Positions 13,997-14,001 of a DNA stretch of 14,001 bases are shown one piece after another. Each line of letters begins with the position of its first letter. The stretch's first letter is position 1. The notes under the pieces are model-generated. The model had not been told where the DNA came from. It saw only the letters and a list, made by a program, of their open reading frames with translations, and searched no databases. Where the stretch lies: assembly GCA_016205125.1 (NCBI GenBank), contig JACQJE010000190.1, positions 1 through 14,001 on the forward strand, given 5' to 3'. Position numbers and translations under genes: made by a program. This stretch comes from Deltaproteobacteria bacterium. Lineage in GTDB: Bacteria; Bdellovibrionota; O2-12-FULL-43-9; JACQJE01.

Positions 13997-14001
13997 ATGA
14001 A
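13997..14001 (+). CDS. Start of a further gene, cut by the window end
   Basis: An ATG at 13997 is preceded by GAAGGAG seven bases upstream, an excellent ribosome-binding site, and lies 21 bases past the ferritin-like stop. Only the first codon and two bases are present, so the product is unknown. The spacing suggests it is in one operon with the ferritin-like gene. Confidence 0.6.

Noticed and set aside
1..14001. CRISPR array
   Set aside because: No regularly spaced direct repeats were seen. The repeats present are inverted and dispersed.

Overview
The window is about 14 kb of bacterial chromosome. It carries a full outer-membrane-style lipoprotein gene, so the host is probably Gram-negative. 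Genes are closely packed with ordinary Shine-Dalgarno sites. REP-like palindromes built around a GAGCGAAGCGAAGG core occur here, as they do in many uncultivated lineages. I cannot name the species. A deltaproteobacterial or Nitrospirota-like lineage is plausible but is a guess.

Bases 1-4735 form an accessory block ending at a tRNA. Two unrelated toxin-antitoxin modules lie tail to tail. The first is an AbiEi/AbiEii-type pair on the plus strand (42-1458). The second is an MNT/HEPN pair on the minus strand (2412-1692) with a clear promoter at 2467-2439. Next to them, on the minus strand, is an apparently complete group II intron of about 1.8 kb (4481 to about 2671). It has a GTGCG 5' end, an intact reverse transcriptase/maturase without an HNH endonuclease, and textbook domains V and VI. 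It sits about 115 nt beyond the terminator of a tRNA-Ala(GGC) gene (4735-4663), which has its own promoter. This looks like a small defence or stability island anchored at a tRNA, although no integrase is visible.

Bases 4886-10599 are a plus-strand run of four genes: a lipoprotein with a cysteine-rich tail, an eight-cysteine-plus small protein, and the two halves of an MdlA/MdlB-type heterodimeric ABC exporter. The two ABC halves carry complementary defects, so one of the two ATP sites is canonical and the other degenerate. The linker of the first half contains an in-frame copy of the same REP-like repeat that forms a 29-bp perfect palindrome at 11536-11603.

Bases 10646-14001 hold redox and stress genes: a small zinc-ribbon protein (minus), a DJ-1/PfpI protein (minus), thioredoxin reductase trxB (plus), a SAM-dependent methyltransferase (minus) and a ferritin-like diiron protein (plus). 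The start of another gene with a good ribosome-binding site lies at the very end. Convergent pairs are separated by short gaps, and two perfect hairpins overlap stop codons there.

The points most worth a second look are the AbiEii active-site Asp-to-His change, the repeat domesticated inside the ABC exporter, the hairpin spanning the intron 5' splice site, and the two little-characterised cysteine-rich proteins next to the exporter.
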